DNA of 64,000 nt, from NCBI RefSeq assembly GCF_007859935.1, contig NZ_SJPO01000003.1, positions 1-64,000 on the forward strand. The letters run 5' to 3'. The notes beneath the pieces are model-generated. The model searched no databases, had not been told where the DNA came from, and saw only the letters and a list, made by a program, of their open reading frames with translations. The position numbers were made by a program, and so were the translations under genes. The first letter of the stretch is position 1, and each line of letters opens with the position of its first letter. Origin of the DNA: Posidoniimonas polymericola (GTDB taxonomy: Bacteria; Planctomycetota; Planctomycetia; Pirellulales; Lacipirellulaceae). Below, piece after piece: positions 7,663-16,359 of the stretch.

Positions 7663-9272
7663 GGGTCTCGTTCCTGAGTGGCGGACGGTAGCTCGCTCGA
7701 TACGCGTTCGAGGCGAGGCGAGTTGGCGACCGGCTCCCCATCGACGATCAGGGTGAGTCCGGCGCCGCGGCCGTAGCGTTGGCCGTCGCGGTCCCACAAG
7801 ACAGTCACGTTGTGCCCGTGGTACGCGACGTCTTCCAAGCAGAACCAGTCCCAAGCGTCGGCCGGGAGGAGCGGGTCGACCACCAGGATACCATCCTCGC
7901 GGGGCACAATGCCAATCAGGCCGTTGATGACCAGATCGTTGAAGGTCGAGTGGTTGTAGTAGCGGCTCCGCTGCGCCTTGGGGCCGGTGATCAGCCACTC
8001 GCCGGTGACCTCGTCGTGGTACTCGCCGATGTAGGCGGCGCCGTGCTGCTTGTGGCTTTCCATGTAGCGGAGCAGCTGCTCAAAGTAGTCGGCCCGGCCG
8101 ACAACGTCTTGCTGCGGCCCCCGCAGCAGGTTGGCCATTCCGGTCAGCGTCTGGCTGGTGGCGAACGGCCACACGGCGCCGTCCCACTCGCAAGTGCCCG
8201 TGCCGTGCGTGCGGAACGCCGGGTGGCGGCGCTCGGCGGTGGTCAGCCCGGCCGGCGCCCAGAAGCCTTGACGGTCCTTGAGCTGCGCCCAAGCCGCGGT
8301 GTGCTCGGGGCCCGCTAGGTCGAACACCCATGGGATGAAGCCAATCGCCTCGCGGGCGTCGGACAGCCCGCCCGACTCGAGCCGCACCTTGAAGAATCCC
8401 GCGTCGGCGTCCCACATCGCGTCGATCATCTGCTTGTGCAGACGGTCAGCCTTGTCGGCGTAAGCCGCGGCCAGGTCGCCGCGGCCGGCCCGTTCGGCGA
8501 TGGCGGCAATCGCCCGGGCGTTGGCGACCATGTAGCTGTTGATCGTCGGCCGGACGTTCTTCACCCGGCGGCCGCCGCTGATTGACTCTTCCATGCCGTC
8601 GCGGACGTCGTGCTGCCAGAAGAGGCCGCTAGGGAGTTGGCGTTCGGCTTCCCACGCCTGGTAGTCGGCGAGCAGGGCGTCGAGCTGCCCGACCAGCCAC
8701 CGCCAGTCGTCGGTCACCTTGGCCCGCTCAACCAACGCCGCGGCGTTCCAGTTGCTGAACTTGTGGTAGTGCGTCGCGAGGCCGCCGTTGGGGCCGCTCG
8801 TCAACCAGAAGCCAAGGTACTCGTCGAGCAGGGCCTGGTCACGCAGCCAGCGGCCCTCGGCGATGTGGTGCCCCACCGCGCACGACACCGTGTTGTACGG
8901 CCCGGCGTGGCTGACCGGCGTGAGGAACTCGGTCAGCACCCGCCCCTCGGGCGTGGCGACAATGTGCTTGCGGTAGGTCCACCAGCGGAAGTAGTAGGTC
9001 TCGACCAGCCGCGCCGAGGGGCAGTCGAAGCGGGGCGCGTTGTCGAGGATCCAGTCGGCCGCCTCGGCGTTGGAGACCGCGTTCTGGACATCCTCCTGGT
9101 CGCACGCGTTGAAACGCTCGACGAATTGTTCAACGAGCTCCCGCGCCTGGTCGCCGCTGAGGATCGACTCGCCGCGGGTGGGGGCGGCAACCGCCAGCAG
9201 CAGGGCCGCCGCGACGAGCAACGCCGCCATCAGCAACGAGGGGCTAGAACGACTGCCAGAACAGGTCAACAT
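7659..9272 (-). CDS. MGH1/GH63-like (alpha/alpha)6-barrel glycoside hydrolase
   Basis: About 537 residues. A signal peptide (MAALLVAAALLLAVAAPTRG, preceded by a short Arg/Ser-rich n-region) is followed by an (alpha/alpha)6-toroid hydrolase. Recognisable segments are FRWWTYRKHI, LPSGLFWQHDVRDGMEESI, RPTINSYMVANARAIA, TGTCEWDGAVWPFATSQTL and RSRYYNHSTFNDLVINGLIG, resembling the mannosylglycerate-hydrolase/GH63-like superfamily found in pectin loci of Bacteroidetes. An Asp or Glu in the EWDG and HDVRDGMEE motifs is a reasonable catalytic candidate. Start taken at the ATG at 9272, which overlaps the PL1 gene end by 29 bases; the ATG at 9230 is a fair alternative. The in-frame region further upstream lies antisense to no gene but within the PL1 3' end in another frame. 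The exact substrate cannot be read from sequence. Confidence 0.7.
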   Translation of the reverse strand: MLTCSGSRSSPSLLMAALLVAAALLLAVAAPTRGESILSGDQARELVEQFVERFNACDQEDVQNAVSNAEAADWILDNAPRFDCPSARLVETYYFRWWTYRKHIVATPEGRVLTEFLTPVSHAGPYNTVSCAVGHHIAEGRWLRDQALLDEYLGFWLTSGPNGGLATHYHKFSNWNAAALVERAKVTDDWRWLVGQLDALLADYQAWEAERQLPSGLFWQHDVRDGMEESISGGRRVKNVRPTINSYMVANARAIAAIAERAGRGDLAAAYADKADRLHKQMIDAMWDADAGFFKVRLESGGLSDAREAIGFIPWVFDLAGPEHTAAWAQLKDRQGFWAPAGLTTAERRHPAFRTHGTGTCEWDGAVWPFATSQTLTGMANLLRGPQQDVVGRADYFEQLLRYMESHKQHGAAYIGEYHDEVTGEWLITGPKAQRSRYYNHSTFNDLVINGLIGIVPREDGILVVDPLLPADAWDWFCLEDVAYHGHNVTVLWDRDGQRYGRGAGLTLIVDGEPVANSPRLERVSSELPSATQERDP

Positions 9273-10911
9273 ACGTCCGCGGGGATTGGATAGGCTGGTC
9301 ACGCGGCGCGGCGGGGTCCTCGCCGTTGAGGAAGGCCTCGATGTTGGTGTAGCCGTCGGAGTTGGCGTCGGCGATGGCGTCAGCGGCGTCGTGCGGGTTG
9401 AGGCCGTGCTCCTGCTCCCACTCGTCGGGCATGCCGTCGGCGTCGGCGTCGGCGTAGGGTTCACCGTTGTACTCGGGGTAGCCGCCGACCTGCGAGATGT
9501 CGGTCAGGATGCCCTTGCCCTCCTCATAGGTCACCGTGCCGGAGCGGACCATACCGATGATCCGCTCGTCGACCGGGTCGCGGCGGGGCAGCGTGGCGCC
9601 GGCGCCCGCCAGCACCAGCTCGTAGGCCTCCTCGGCCGTTTGGATGTCAACGTACGAGTGCGGGTACGGGCGGTCGGAGCGGATCTCGTCGAGCAGCTGC
9701 TGGTTGGTCGGAACGCGGACGCCCTTCTTGAGCGGCTCGCGGGGCTGGCCGATGTCGACCTGCACGCCGCCGTCCCAGTTGTCGGCCGTGACCCGTTCGT
9801 TCCCCTCAACCACGTTGCCGTCGACGTAGGCCTTGCCGTAGTCCAGCAGGTAGTAGGGGCTGCGGCGGGCCTCGGGCTTGAGGATGCGGTGGGCGATGGG
9901 CTGATCCATCGGCGTGACCGGGCCCGGCTTGTAGTAGTTGTTGATCAGCGTGTAGAAGCTGCGATGGTCGCCGCCGTCCACCGTGCGGTGCCGCCAGTTG
10001 TACAGCACGTTGTTGATGAAGTTGAAGTCGTAGATCATCCCGACGCTCGGGTTGCGGCCGGTGTTGCACGCCCACAGGTTGTGGTGGAACGTGCTGTTGT
10101 AACCGCCCAGCGTGCTGCCGAACGCGTGGTTGTAGGTGTCCAGGCCCTCGCTGAAGATCGAGTTCTGGATCGTGATGTTGACGGTCGGCATCTTGACGTC
10201 GGGGCCGCCGTCCTCGGGGCGGTACATGTGGCGGTACATCGACAGGTTCTCGTCGAGCCCCCAGCTGGCCGAGACGTGGTCCAGCATGATGTTGCCGATC
10301 GGGTTGCCGCCGAGCGCGTCGTTGCGGTCGCCGACCCAGGTGGCGCCGCGGCGGAACCGCATGTGCCGGATCACGACGTCGTGGGTCTCGAGTTCGACCG
10401 TGTCGCCGGCGATGCAGACGCCGTCGCCCGGCGCGGAGCCGCCGTGGATCGTCAGGTACGGCGCCCGGACCACCAGGCGGCTCTTCAACTTGATGACGCC
10501 CGCCACGTTGAACACCACGGTGCGGGGTCCGCCCGCCTCGAGGGCGGCGCGGAAGCTGCCGGGGCCGTCGTCGTTAAGGTTAGTTACCACGATCACCCGC
10601 CCGCCGCGGCCGCCGAAGCTGTACATGCCGCCCCCCTCGGCGCCCGGGAACGCCGGGATCTCGGCCTGCGGCAGGTCTTCCGGCCGCGCGGCGTCGGGGA
10701 TGTAGGGCTTGCCCTGCTCGGCGGCGGCCTCGATCGCCGGCAGCGCCCGCTCCCAGGCCTCGTCCGAGCGGAGACGCATCGCCTCGGTCCGCCGCGCGCT
10801 CTCGGCCGCGACCTCCGAGGTGATCTTGGGGTACTGGGCGAGGACGCCGCCGCACAGGGACAGGCACAACGCGGCGGTGGCCGCGACGCGGGTCGAACAG
10901 TGGCTAGGCAT
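9244..10911 (-). CDS. Secreted pectate lyase-like protein (PL1 type) with C-terminal Ca-binding repeat
   Basis: 555 residues. Signal peptide (AATAALCLSLCGGVLAQ), then a right-handed beta-helix from about residue 88: IPAFPGAEGGGMYSFGGRGG, VTNLNDDGPGSFRAALE, GPRTVVFNVAGVIKL, IRHMRFRRG, NIMLDHVSASWGLDENLS, FHHNLWACNTGRNPS. These are hallmarks of PL1-type pectate lyases, which cleave polygalacturonan by beta-elimination using calcium. The C-terminus has a thrombospondin-type-3-like acidic repeat (DADADGMPDEWEQEHGLNP, then DANSDGYTNIEAFLNG) common on secreted lyases. It starts 2 bases after the DUF3826 stop, so the two are an operonic pair. A related but larger lyase is at 16977-19133. Confidence 0.87.
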   Translation of the reverse strand: MPSHCSTRVAATAALCLSLCGGVLAQYPKITSEVAAESARRTEAMRLRSDEAWERALPAIEAAAEQGKPYIPDAARPEDLPQAEIPAFPGAEGGGMYSFGGRGGRVIVVTNLNDDGPGSFRAALEAGGPRTVVFNVAGVIKLKSRLVVRAPYLTIHGGSAPGDGVCIAGDTVELETHDVVIRHMRFRRGATWVGDRNDALGGNPIGNIMLDHVSASWGLDENLSMYRHMYRPEDGGPDVKMPTVNITIQNSIFSEGLDTYNHAFGSTLGGYNSTFHHNLWACNTGRNPSVGMIYDFNFINNVLYNWRHRTVDGGDHRSFYTLINNYYKPGPVTPMDQPIAHRILKPEARRSPYYLLDYGKAYVDGNVVEGNERVTADNWDGGVQVDIGQPREPLKKGVRVPTNQQLLDEIRSDRPYPHSYVDIQTAEEAYELVLAGAGATLPRRDPVDERIIGMVRSGTVTYEEGKGILTDISQVGGYPEYNGEPYADADADGMPDEWEQEHGLNPHDAADAIADANSDGYTNIEAFLNGEDPAAPRDQPIQSPRTYVDLFWQSF

Positions 10912-10913
10912 GA

Positions 10914-11588
10914 CTACTCTTGCGGTTTGGATTGGTTGGCGGCCTGCTGCTCGTGCTCGGCGAGCTCCCGCTCGGCCTGCTTCAGGTCGTAGCCGCGTGC
11001 AGAAAGGTAGTTGTTGATCCGCCCCTTGTACTTGCCGAACCAGCCGTGCTTCTCGTGCGAAGAGCCGCCCTCCATCGCGTAGTCGCGGGCCTCGACCAGG
11101 TTGGCGTAGATGTAACGCTGCTCCTCGTCGGTCAGCCCGGGCAGCAGCTCGCGGTAGGCGCCCATCGTCACGCCCACGACGCCGTAGGTCAGGCCGTCCT
11201 TGACCCGGTCGACCTGCTCGGCCGACAGGTCGGCGGACAGCCCGGCCAGGAAGGTCCGCCGCTGCTTCTGCAGGGCGAGCTGCGACTCGTGCTTAGCGAG
11301 GGTCCGCGGCTGCTCGTCGCCGCCGGCCAGCTCCTCGAGTTGAGCGTCGCGCGCGTCGTGCAGGTCGCGGAGACCGCGGTAGTAGTCGGCGATGAGCGTC
11401 GTGACCCGCTCGGCCTGGGCCGGGTCGCTCAGCTGGAGCTGCGTGACGATCTTCTCGGCACGGCCGCGGACGACCTGGCGGTAGGCGGCCTCGTCCGGCG
11501 ACAGGTCCTGCGCGGCGTCGACGCCGACAGCCGCGGTCAGCAACGCGCCGGCGGCTAGCAGGAGCACACGGGTGAAGGGTGCGTTCAT
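10914..11588 (-). CDS. DUF3826 secreted protein
   Basis: 224 residues: signal peptide (VLLLAAGALLTAAVGVDAA) followed by a mostly helical, charged domain matching my recollection of DUF3826 (LSPDEAAYRQVVRGRAEKIV, VKDGLTYGVVGVTMGAY, EEQRYIYANLVEARDYAMEG, KHGWFGKYKGRINNYLSARG). The family has no established biochemistry but recurs beside pectate lyases in Bacteroidetes pectin loci. Here too it is immediately 5' of the PL1 gene. It is the first gene after the terminator-like hairpin at 11617-11657, so it begins or re-initiates the transcript covering the hydrolase run. A chaperone, oligosaccharide-binding or lyase-accessory role is speculation. Confidence 0.8.
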   Translation of the reverse strand: MNAPFTRVLLLAAGALLTAAVGVDAAQDLSPDEAAYRQVVRGRAEKIVTQLQLSDPAQAERVTTLIADYYRGLRDLHDARDAQLEELAGGDEQPRTLAKHESQLALQKQRRTFLAGLSADLSAEQVDRVKDGLTYGVVGVTMGAYRELLPGLTDEEQRYIYANLVEARDYAMEGGSSHEKHGWFGKYKGRINNYLSARGYDLKQAERELAEHEQQAANQSKPQE

Positions 11589-11616
11589 GTTGGGGGGAGG
11601 ACGGTAGGGGGCGGGA

Positions 11617-11657
11617 TGAAAAACGCCGCGGCGGGTCGGCCGACTCGCCGCGGCGTT
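11617..11657 (-). terminator. Strong intrinsic terminator or attenuator
   Basis: Perfect 12-bp stem AACGCCGCGGCG (11622-11633) with CGCCGCGGCGTT (11646-11657). The loop is itself nearly palindromic (GGTCGGCCGACT), and a run of five U follows on the minus strand. It lies 50 bases after the stop of the autotransporter-repeat gene and only 29 bases before the DUF3826 ATG. No room remains for a promoter between hairpin and ATG, so it may act as a partial terminator within one long transcript. Confidence 0.82.
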
Positions 11658-11706
11658 GAGGGTTGGCTGCGGTTGAACCGCGTTGGCCAGCAGGCGGGAT
11701 GCTTGC

Positions 11707-14700
11707 TTAGCGGCGCCGGCCCCGCAGGCCGAGTGGCGCGGCCGCCAGCATCAGCACGAGGACCGAAGGCTCGGGCACGGCGCCCGTGTCCAGGCTCGCA
11801 GAGGCGAGCGTCGCCCCGTAGTTGCTCTTCCACAGGGCCAGGTCGTTGCCGTCGATGCCGCCTAGGCCGTCGCCGTTGCCGTTGAGGGCGTCCTCGTTGG
11901 CGGCGCCGTCGTTGTCACGCCAGACGGTGTAGTCGGCCGCGTTCACGACGCCGTCGCGGTTGAAGTCGCCGGCCAGGTCGCCGATCGCGCCGAGCATGCC
12001 GACGTTCAGGATGCCGAGGCCGGTGAACCAATCCCGCTTGTTGTCGGCGCCGGAAGCCAGGCTGCCCCACGTGCCGATCGAGACCGGCAGGTCGTTGAAG
12101 TACAGCGAGTTGATGTCGTCGCTGCCGGCGAAGTTCAGGTCGAGCGTGCCGTCCTCAAACAGGCGGACGTCCGAGCTGTCGGCGAGGAAGGCGGCCTCGA
12201 GGCTGAGGACACCGTCTTCGACAATCGTGTCGCCGGTGTAGTTGTTGGCGGCGTTGCTAAGCACCCACTTGCCCGCGCCGGACTTCTCGACGCCCACCAC
12301 GCCGCTGTTGGCGGAGTCGACGATCTGGGCCGCCAGGCGGTTGTCGCCCGCATTGTCGCCGGTAAGCGTCAGGTAGCGATCGACCTCCGTGAAGCTGACG
12401 GTCGTGTTGGTGGCGAAGGTGCCCTCTTCGACCGCGTTGCTGAGGGCGACGCGGGTCGGGCTGAGGATCCTCGTTATCACGGTGTCGTCCGGGATCAGGT
12501 TGCCGCTGACCCCCATGCCGATGAGCAGGTCGCTGGTGTCGCCGAGGTCGTAGAGGTCGCCGCCAAGGGTTCCGCCACGCTTCTCGAACGAGTCGACGAT
12601 GCCCCCCCGCGACTGCGCGGTGTCCATGGTCAGGGCGTCGGTGCTGGTAAAGTTGATGGCCCCCGTTCCCGAGGCGTCAAGCGTGGCGCCGGCGGTGCCG
12701 ATGGTAAACTGCCGGTTGGTGCTGCCGGCGGCGCCCTCGTAGCGGAGGGTCGAGCCCTGGATCAGCAGGCTGCCGGCCGAGGTCGACGAGCCGATGCTGC
12801 TGGCGCCGTCCGCCAGGCTGGCGACCGCCAGCGTGGTGCCCTGCAGCTGCTCTTCTTCGGCCAGCGCTACGTCGTCCGCGGCGGCCTGGTCCTGCAGCGT
12901 CGAGTGGTACCGGGCCAGGATCTTGGTGGACAGCGCGTTGGTGGTCGTGCCGGTGAGACGCACCATGCCTAGCCGCTCGCGGTCCTCGCCGTTGGGGTTC
13001 TTGTAGTCGCCACCATTGGTGACGACCAGGTTTGGGGCGCCCGCCAGCTTGCTGGCCGCGATGGTCAGCGTGCCGCTGCCGCCACCCAGGCGGTAGGTGC
13101 TGTTCGCCGGCGTAATCGTGCCGGTGAAGGTCATCCCGCCCTCGGGGGCCGCCAGGGTCATGTCCTGGAAGCGGGCCATGTTGCCCGTTGTGAAGTTGAT
13201 CGCTGCAGCGGCGTCGGCCGCGGTGGTCAGCATCAGACCGCCGTTGTCGTACTCGCTAAAGCCGGGGACTTCGCTGTTCGGGAACAGTCCGGGGTAGGTC
13301 GGACGCATCGCGAAGTTACTGAAGCGGTTTGCGAAGTTGCCCGAGCCGTTGTTGACGGCGGCGATCGTGCCGGTGTCGACGCCGATCGCGCCGCCGGTAG
13401 ACCGGACCGTGCCGCTGGCGGCGCCCATGTCGCCGATGGCGGCGAAGTGGAGGTTGCCGCCGCTGATCAGGATGGTGTCGGAGGTCGGGTTGGAGGTGCC
13501 GGCTTTGAAGGTGTTGGTGGCGCCGTGCAGGCTTGACTCAACCACAACCGTGCCGGTTCCCAGCTTCTGGAACATGGTGGTCTGAGGGCCGCCGCTGTCG
13601 AGGAACGCGTTCGCCGCATTGGCGATCACGCCCTGGATAACGGTGCGGCCGCTGCCGTCGAATGTGTAGATGTTCTCGGGGTTCTCCGAGGTGTAGATCC
13701 GCCCTGTCATGGTGAACGTTGCGCCCGGTTCTAGGTTGTTCACCCAGCCGGCGCTGTTGGAAGCCGGCGCGTTGCCGGTGAGCTTCAGCGAGTGCTGCCC
13801 CTTCACGGTGAAGTCGTGCGGGACGTTCCAGGGGTTGGTGATCACCCGCTCCAGCCCGACCGCCGATTCGCCGACGCCCGGCTCAACAATCAGGTTGTAG
13901 CCGATTTGGTTGGCGGGGTTGCCGTTCTGCACCGTGCCGGTGGGCCCGAACGCGTTGTTGCTCCGGAGGATCACGTTGCCGCGGTCGATAGTGGTGCCGC
14001 CGGTATAGGTGTTGTCGTAGAGCACGACCGTGCCGAGCGGCACCGCCTCGTCGGCGCGGCTCTGGGTTCCCAGACGCAGCTTGCCCGGTCCGCTGATCCC
14101 GCCCGCGAGGTCGATGATGCCGTGGGCGAAGCCCTGGCCGAATTCGGTATTGTCGTCGTTGAGGAACTGCGGGGTGCCAGGACCGCCGCCGTTGAGCGTC
14201 AGCGCCTGGTCGGTCGGGGTCATATCGGCGTTGAGGACCTTGTCGTCCACGGTCACGAGCGGGCCGGTCACCAGCAGGCGGGGCTGGTTGTCGATCCCGA
14301 CGGCCGGGTTGTACGTGCCGATGTGGCTGCGGAAGATCGTGTTGTTGGAGGTCGTGTCGTCGGCCGGGCTGCTGGCGACCTCGTACAGACCGCCCGACAG
14401 CGTGAGCGTGCGGGGGCCGGAGAAGTCGATCGACTCGACCGAGCCGATCTTGGCGCTGATGACGTTCGTCGAGGTGCTGCCCAGGCTCGTCACGAGCGAC
14501 GTTCCGCAGTTGAACGAGCACGTGTAGAAGTCGACCATCGCAGGCGGGTCTTCTTCGTCGTCCGGGTCGGGCTTCACCTCGATGAGCGAGGGCTCGTCCT
14601 GCTTGAAGAGCAGGGTGCCCGTGCCGCCGCTGATGGTGGTGGTGCGTCCGTTGACGCCCAGCTTGAGCGAAGAGATGGTGATGTCCGAGTTGCCGATGCT

Positions 14701-14985
14701 GACATTGAGGTCCGAGGTCAGACCGACCGCCAGGTTGGCGCCGACCACCGGTCCGATCGCTTCGGTGTCGACGTCGGTGTGCATTGGGTCGTCGGGGTAG
14801 GTGGCGTTGCCCGGGGGGGCTGTCGGCGCCATCCAGTTCGAGCCGACGGTCCAGTCTTGCACGCCGGCCGGCGCAAGCTTGTTCCACTGGAATTCTTCCA
14901 GGGTCGTCTGGGCGTTTGCCGCCGCAGCGCCAAACATCAGACCCGTTGCAGCCAGCAGGGTTGCCGCTTTCTTCGCCCGTTTCAT
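11707..14985 (-). CDS. Large beta-helix PEP-CTERM protein with dockerin-like repeats
   Basis: 1092 residues: signal peptide (AATLLAATGLMFGAAAANAQ), then a long Ser/Thr/Gly/Asn-rich region with autotransporter-associated beta-strand repeats (YTGGTTIDRGNVILRSNNAFG; NNYTGDTIVEDGVLSLE). Near the C-terminus a dockerin-like calcium motif (GDFNRDGVVNAADYTVWRD and NGDGLGGIDGNDLALWK) precedes a PEP-CTERM sorting tail (VPEPSVLVLMLAAAPLGLRG then RRR). PEP-CTERM proteins are sorted by an exosortase, none of which is in this window. The role is probably structural or adhesive at the cell surface, perhaps holding enzymes or polysaccharide. The ATG at 14985 is preferred; the adjacent GTG at 14988 forms part of the ribosome-binding stretch. 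A hairpin lies directly 5' (14992-15011). Confidence 0.82.
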   Translation of the reverse strand: MKRAKKAATLLAATGLMFGAAAANAQTTLEEFQWNKLAPAGVQDWTVGSNWMAPTAPPGNATYPDDPMHTDVDTEAIGPVVGANLAVGLTSDLNVSIGNSDITISSLKLGVNGRTTTISGGTGTLLFKQDEPSLIEVKPDPDDEEDPPAMVDFYTCSFNCGTSLVTSLGSTSTNVISAKIGSVESIDFSGPRTLTLSGGLYEVASSPADDTTSNNTIFRSHIGTYNPAVGIDNQPRLLVTGPLVTVDDKVLNADMTPTDQALTLNGGGPGTPQFLNDDNTEFGQGFAHGIIDLAGGISGPGKLRLGTQSRADEAVPLGTVVLYDNTYTGGTTIDRGNVILRSNNAFGPTGTVQNGNPANQIGYNLIVEPGVGESAVGLERVITNPWNVPHDFTVKGQHSLKLTGNAPASNSAGWVNNLEPGATFTMTGRIYTSENPENIYTFDGSGRTVIQGVIANAANAFLDSGGPQTTMFQKLGTGTVVVESSLHGATNTFKAGTSNPTSDTILISGGNLHFAAIGDMGAASGTVRSTGGAIGVDTGTIAAVNNGSGNFANRFSNFAMRPTYPGLFPNSEVPGFSEYDNGGLMLTTAADAAAAINFTTGNMARFQDMTLAAPEGGMTFTGTITPANSTYRLGGGSGTLTIAASKLAGAPNLVVTNGGDYKNPNGEDRERLGMVRLTGTTTNALSTKILARYHSTLQDQAAADDVALAEEEQLQGTTLAVASLADGASSIGSSTSAGSLLIQGSTLRYEGAAGSTNRQFTIGTAGATLDASGTGAINFTSTDALTMDTAQSRGGIVDSFEKRGGTLGGDLYDLGDTSDLLIGMGVSGNLIPDDTVITRILSPTRVALSNAVEEGTFATNTTVSFTEVDRYLTLTGDNAGDNRLAAQIVDSANSGVVGVEKSGAGKWVLSNAANNYTGDTIVEDGVLSLEAAFLADSSDVRLFEDGTLDLNFAGSDDINSLYFNDLPVSIGTWGSLASGADNKRDWFTGLGILNVGMLGAIGDLAGDFNRDGVVNAADYTVWRDNDGAANEDALNGNGDGLGGIDGNDLALWKSNYGATLASASLDTGAVPEPSVLVLMLAAAPLGLRGRRR

Positions 14986-14991
14986 CACCTC

Positions 14992-15011
14992 GCTTCGCCC
15001 CTAGGCGAAGC
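14992..15011 (-). promoter_or_regulatory. Leader hairpin abutting the PEP-CTERM gene start
   Basis: GCTTCGCC-loop-GGCGAAGC, a perfect 8-bp stem with a 4-base loop, 6 bases upstream of the ATG. On the mRNA a GGAGG lies just 5' of the hairpin and a second GAGG just 3' of it, next to the start codon. The structure could bring the first Shine-Dalgarno close to the ATG or occlude the second. No known riboswitch was recognised. Confidence 0.5.
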
Positions 15012-15224
15012 CTCCTATCCGATCGAGTTACCTGAATCCCGGGCGATCCGCCCGCGGTGTATGCGCTGTTCCTGGCGCAAGAATCAAACCCCGGCCAAGC
15101 GCGTGACTTTGGTGAGAATAGTCACCGCGTGGGGTCTGAGTCGCTTGATTTGTAGTTGACCGATCTGCACGGCCGTGGTGGCGACGGTTTGGAAAAGGCG
15201 GTCGTTAGGGCCTGCGTGCGGCGT

Positions 15225-15255
15225 GCGGCGCCCGCGGCATTGCCACGGGCGCCGC
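15225..15255 (-). terminator. GC-rich hairpin downstream of the 350-residue PEP-CTERM gene
   Basis: GCGGCGCCCG (15225-15234) pairs with CGGGCGCCGC (15246-15255), a 10-bp stem about 50 bases after the stop codon at 15307. There is no adjacent U-run, only TTTT some 30 bases further on. The 320-base gap 14986-15306 otherwise contains the leader hairpin at 14992 and a small inverted repeat GGTGA/TCACC near 15111-15126. No gene was seen in it. Confidence 0.45.
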
Positions 15256-15306
15256 GCTGCACGACTCCAACCTGACGGGCAAGCCCACCAAGTCGCTTTC
15301 TATCAA

Positions 15307-16359
15307 CTAGCTGCGGCGACGAGCGCCGGCGAGGCCGAGGCCGCACAGCCCAAGGAGGGCCAGCGAGGCGGGCTCGGGAACCACCTGCCCGACGTACGGG
15401 GTAACCGAACCCCAGTTCAGGCCGACGCGGATCTCGTCGAAGGCCATCACGGAACCGCTGCGGTTGCCGCTGAAGTTACCGGCGGCCAGGGCGACGCCCG
15501 TCTGAGCGACATCGTACGGGGCGACGTCGTTGTCGAGGACGTACTTCACCAGGTCGGGAGCGCCCGCGGCGCCTTCCGACGAGAGGAGCGGGTTGAACCA
15601 GACCTCGACCAGGTCGGGGACAAAGTTCGGGTCATTCACGTCGAGGACGCCCGGGGTGACCTTCACAACCACAAACTGCTGGTTGTAGGAGAACCGCACG
15701 TCGCTGACCTGGTCCTCGGCGGCCGAGTTCTTGGCGCGGAGGGTCCAGGCGTCCTTCTTTACGCCGACGCCACCGATCTGGACCGCTTCGCCGAAGCGGT
15801 TGCCGTTGACCAGAGTGTAGTGGGCGTTGCGAGAGTAGCCGTTCGGGGCGTTGACGGTCGTGTCGGCGATCATGTCGCCGTTCGTGTCGACAACAACCGG
15901 ATCGAGCACGCCACGCCGTTCGGCGATGAACGACTGGTAGTAAGAGTTGCCCGGGCCGACCAGCTCACCCATGTTTGTGGCGCCGGTGGCGGACAGGTCG
16001 AGGTTGCGGAACCACTGGGCGTTCTTGTTTGAGCCCGAGCCAGCCGCGTCCGCGTTGTCGGGGAGCAGGCCGTTCCAGTCGACCAGGCCGTAGCCGCCGG
16101 AGGTCGCCAGCACGCGGCCGTCGGTGTCTTGATAGCCGAGGCTGCCGACGACAGCACGCAGGCTGTTCTCGACGCCGTTGGAGCTGTTGCGGGCCCAGTC
16201 GGCGGACCAGCCGGTGCCGGTGTCGGCGCCGGCGCCGAGGCCAATGTCGGTGCCGTCCGCGTAATCAAAGCCTTCGTAGGCGAGAAGTGACGCCGCCTTG
16301 GCGGGCGTCGCGATGAGAGCCACGGCCAGCAGGCCGAAGCACCAAGTTGTAACTTTCAT
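15307..16359 (-). CDS. PEP-CTERM secreted protein of unknown function
   Basis: 350 residues: signal peptide (MKVTTWCFGLLAVALIATPA), a beta-rich middle beginning LLAYEGFDYADGTDIG (a pattern common in planctomycete PEP-CTERM proteins with a laminin-G/concanavalin-like fold), and a C-terminal sorting signal (VVPEPASLALLGLCGLGLAG then ARRRS). A good ribosome-binding site (GAGGAGA, 7 bases before the ATG) fixes the start. There is no catalytic motif. Placement between pectinolytic enzymes suggests a surface or binding role. It has its own upstream gap of about 600 bases, so it may be transcribed separately. Confidence 0.75.
   Translation of the reverse strand: MKVTTWCFGLLAVALIATPAKAASLLAYEGFDYADGTDIGLGAGADTGTGWSADWARNSSNGVENSLRAVVGSLGYQDTDGRVLATSGGYGLVDWNGLLPDNADAAGSGSNKNAQWFRNLDLSATGATNMGELVGPGNSYYQSFIAERRGVLDPVVVDTNGDMIADTTVNAPNGYSRNAHYTLVNGNRFGEAVQIGGVGVKKDAWTLRAKNSAAEDQVSDVRFSYNQQFVVVKVTPGVLDVNDPNFVPDLVEVWFNPLLSSEGAAGAPDLVKYVLDNDVAPYDVAQTGVALAAGNFSGNRSGSVMAFDEIRVGLNWGSVTPYVGQVVPEPASLALLGLCGLGLAGARRRS

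Noticed and set aside
13792..15159. Plus-strand 455-codon frame opposite the large PEP-CTERM gene
   Set aside because: Antisense shadow with Arg/Val-rich composition; the minus strand has signal peptide, repeats and a PEP-CTERM tail.
15307..16359. Glycosidase function for the 350-residue PEP-CTERM protein
   Set aside because: No catalytic motif visible; only a beta-rich body and sorting tail.
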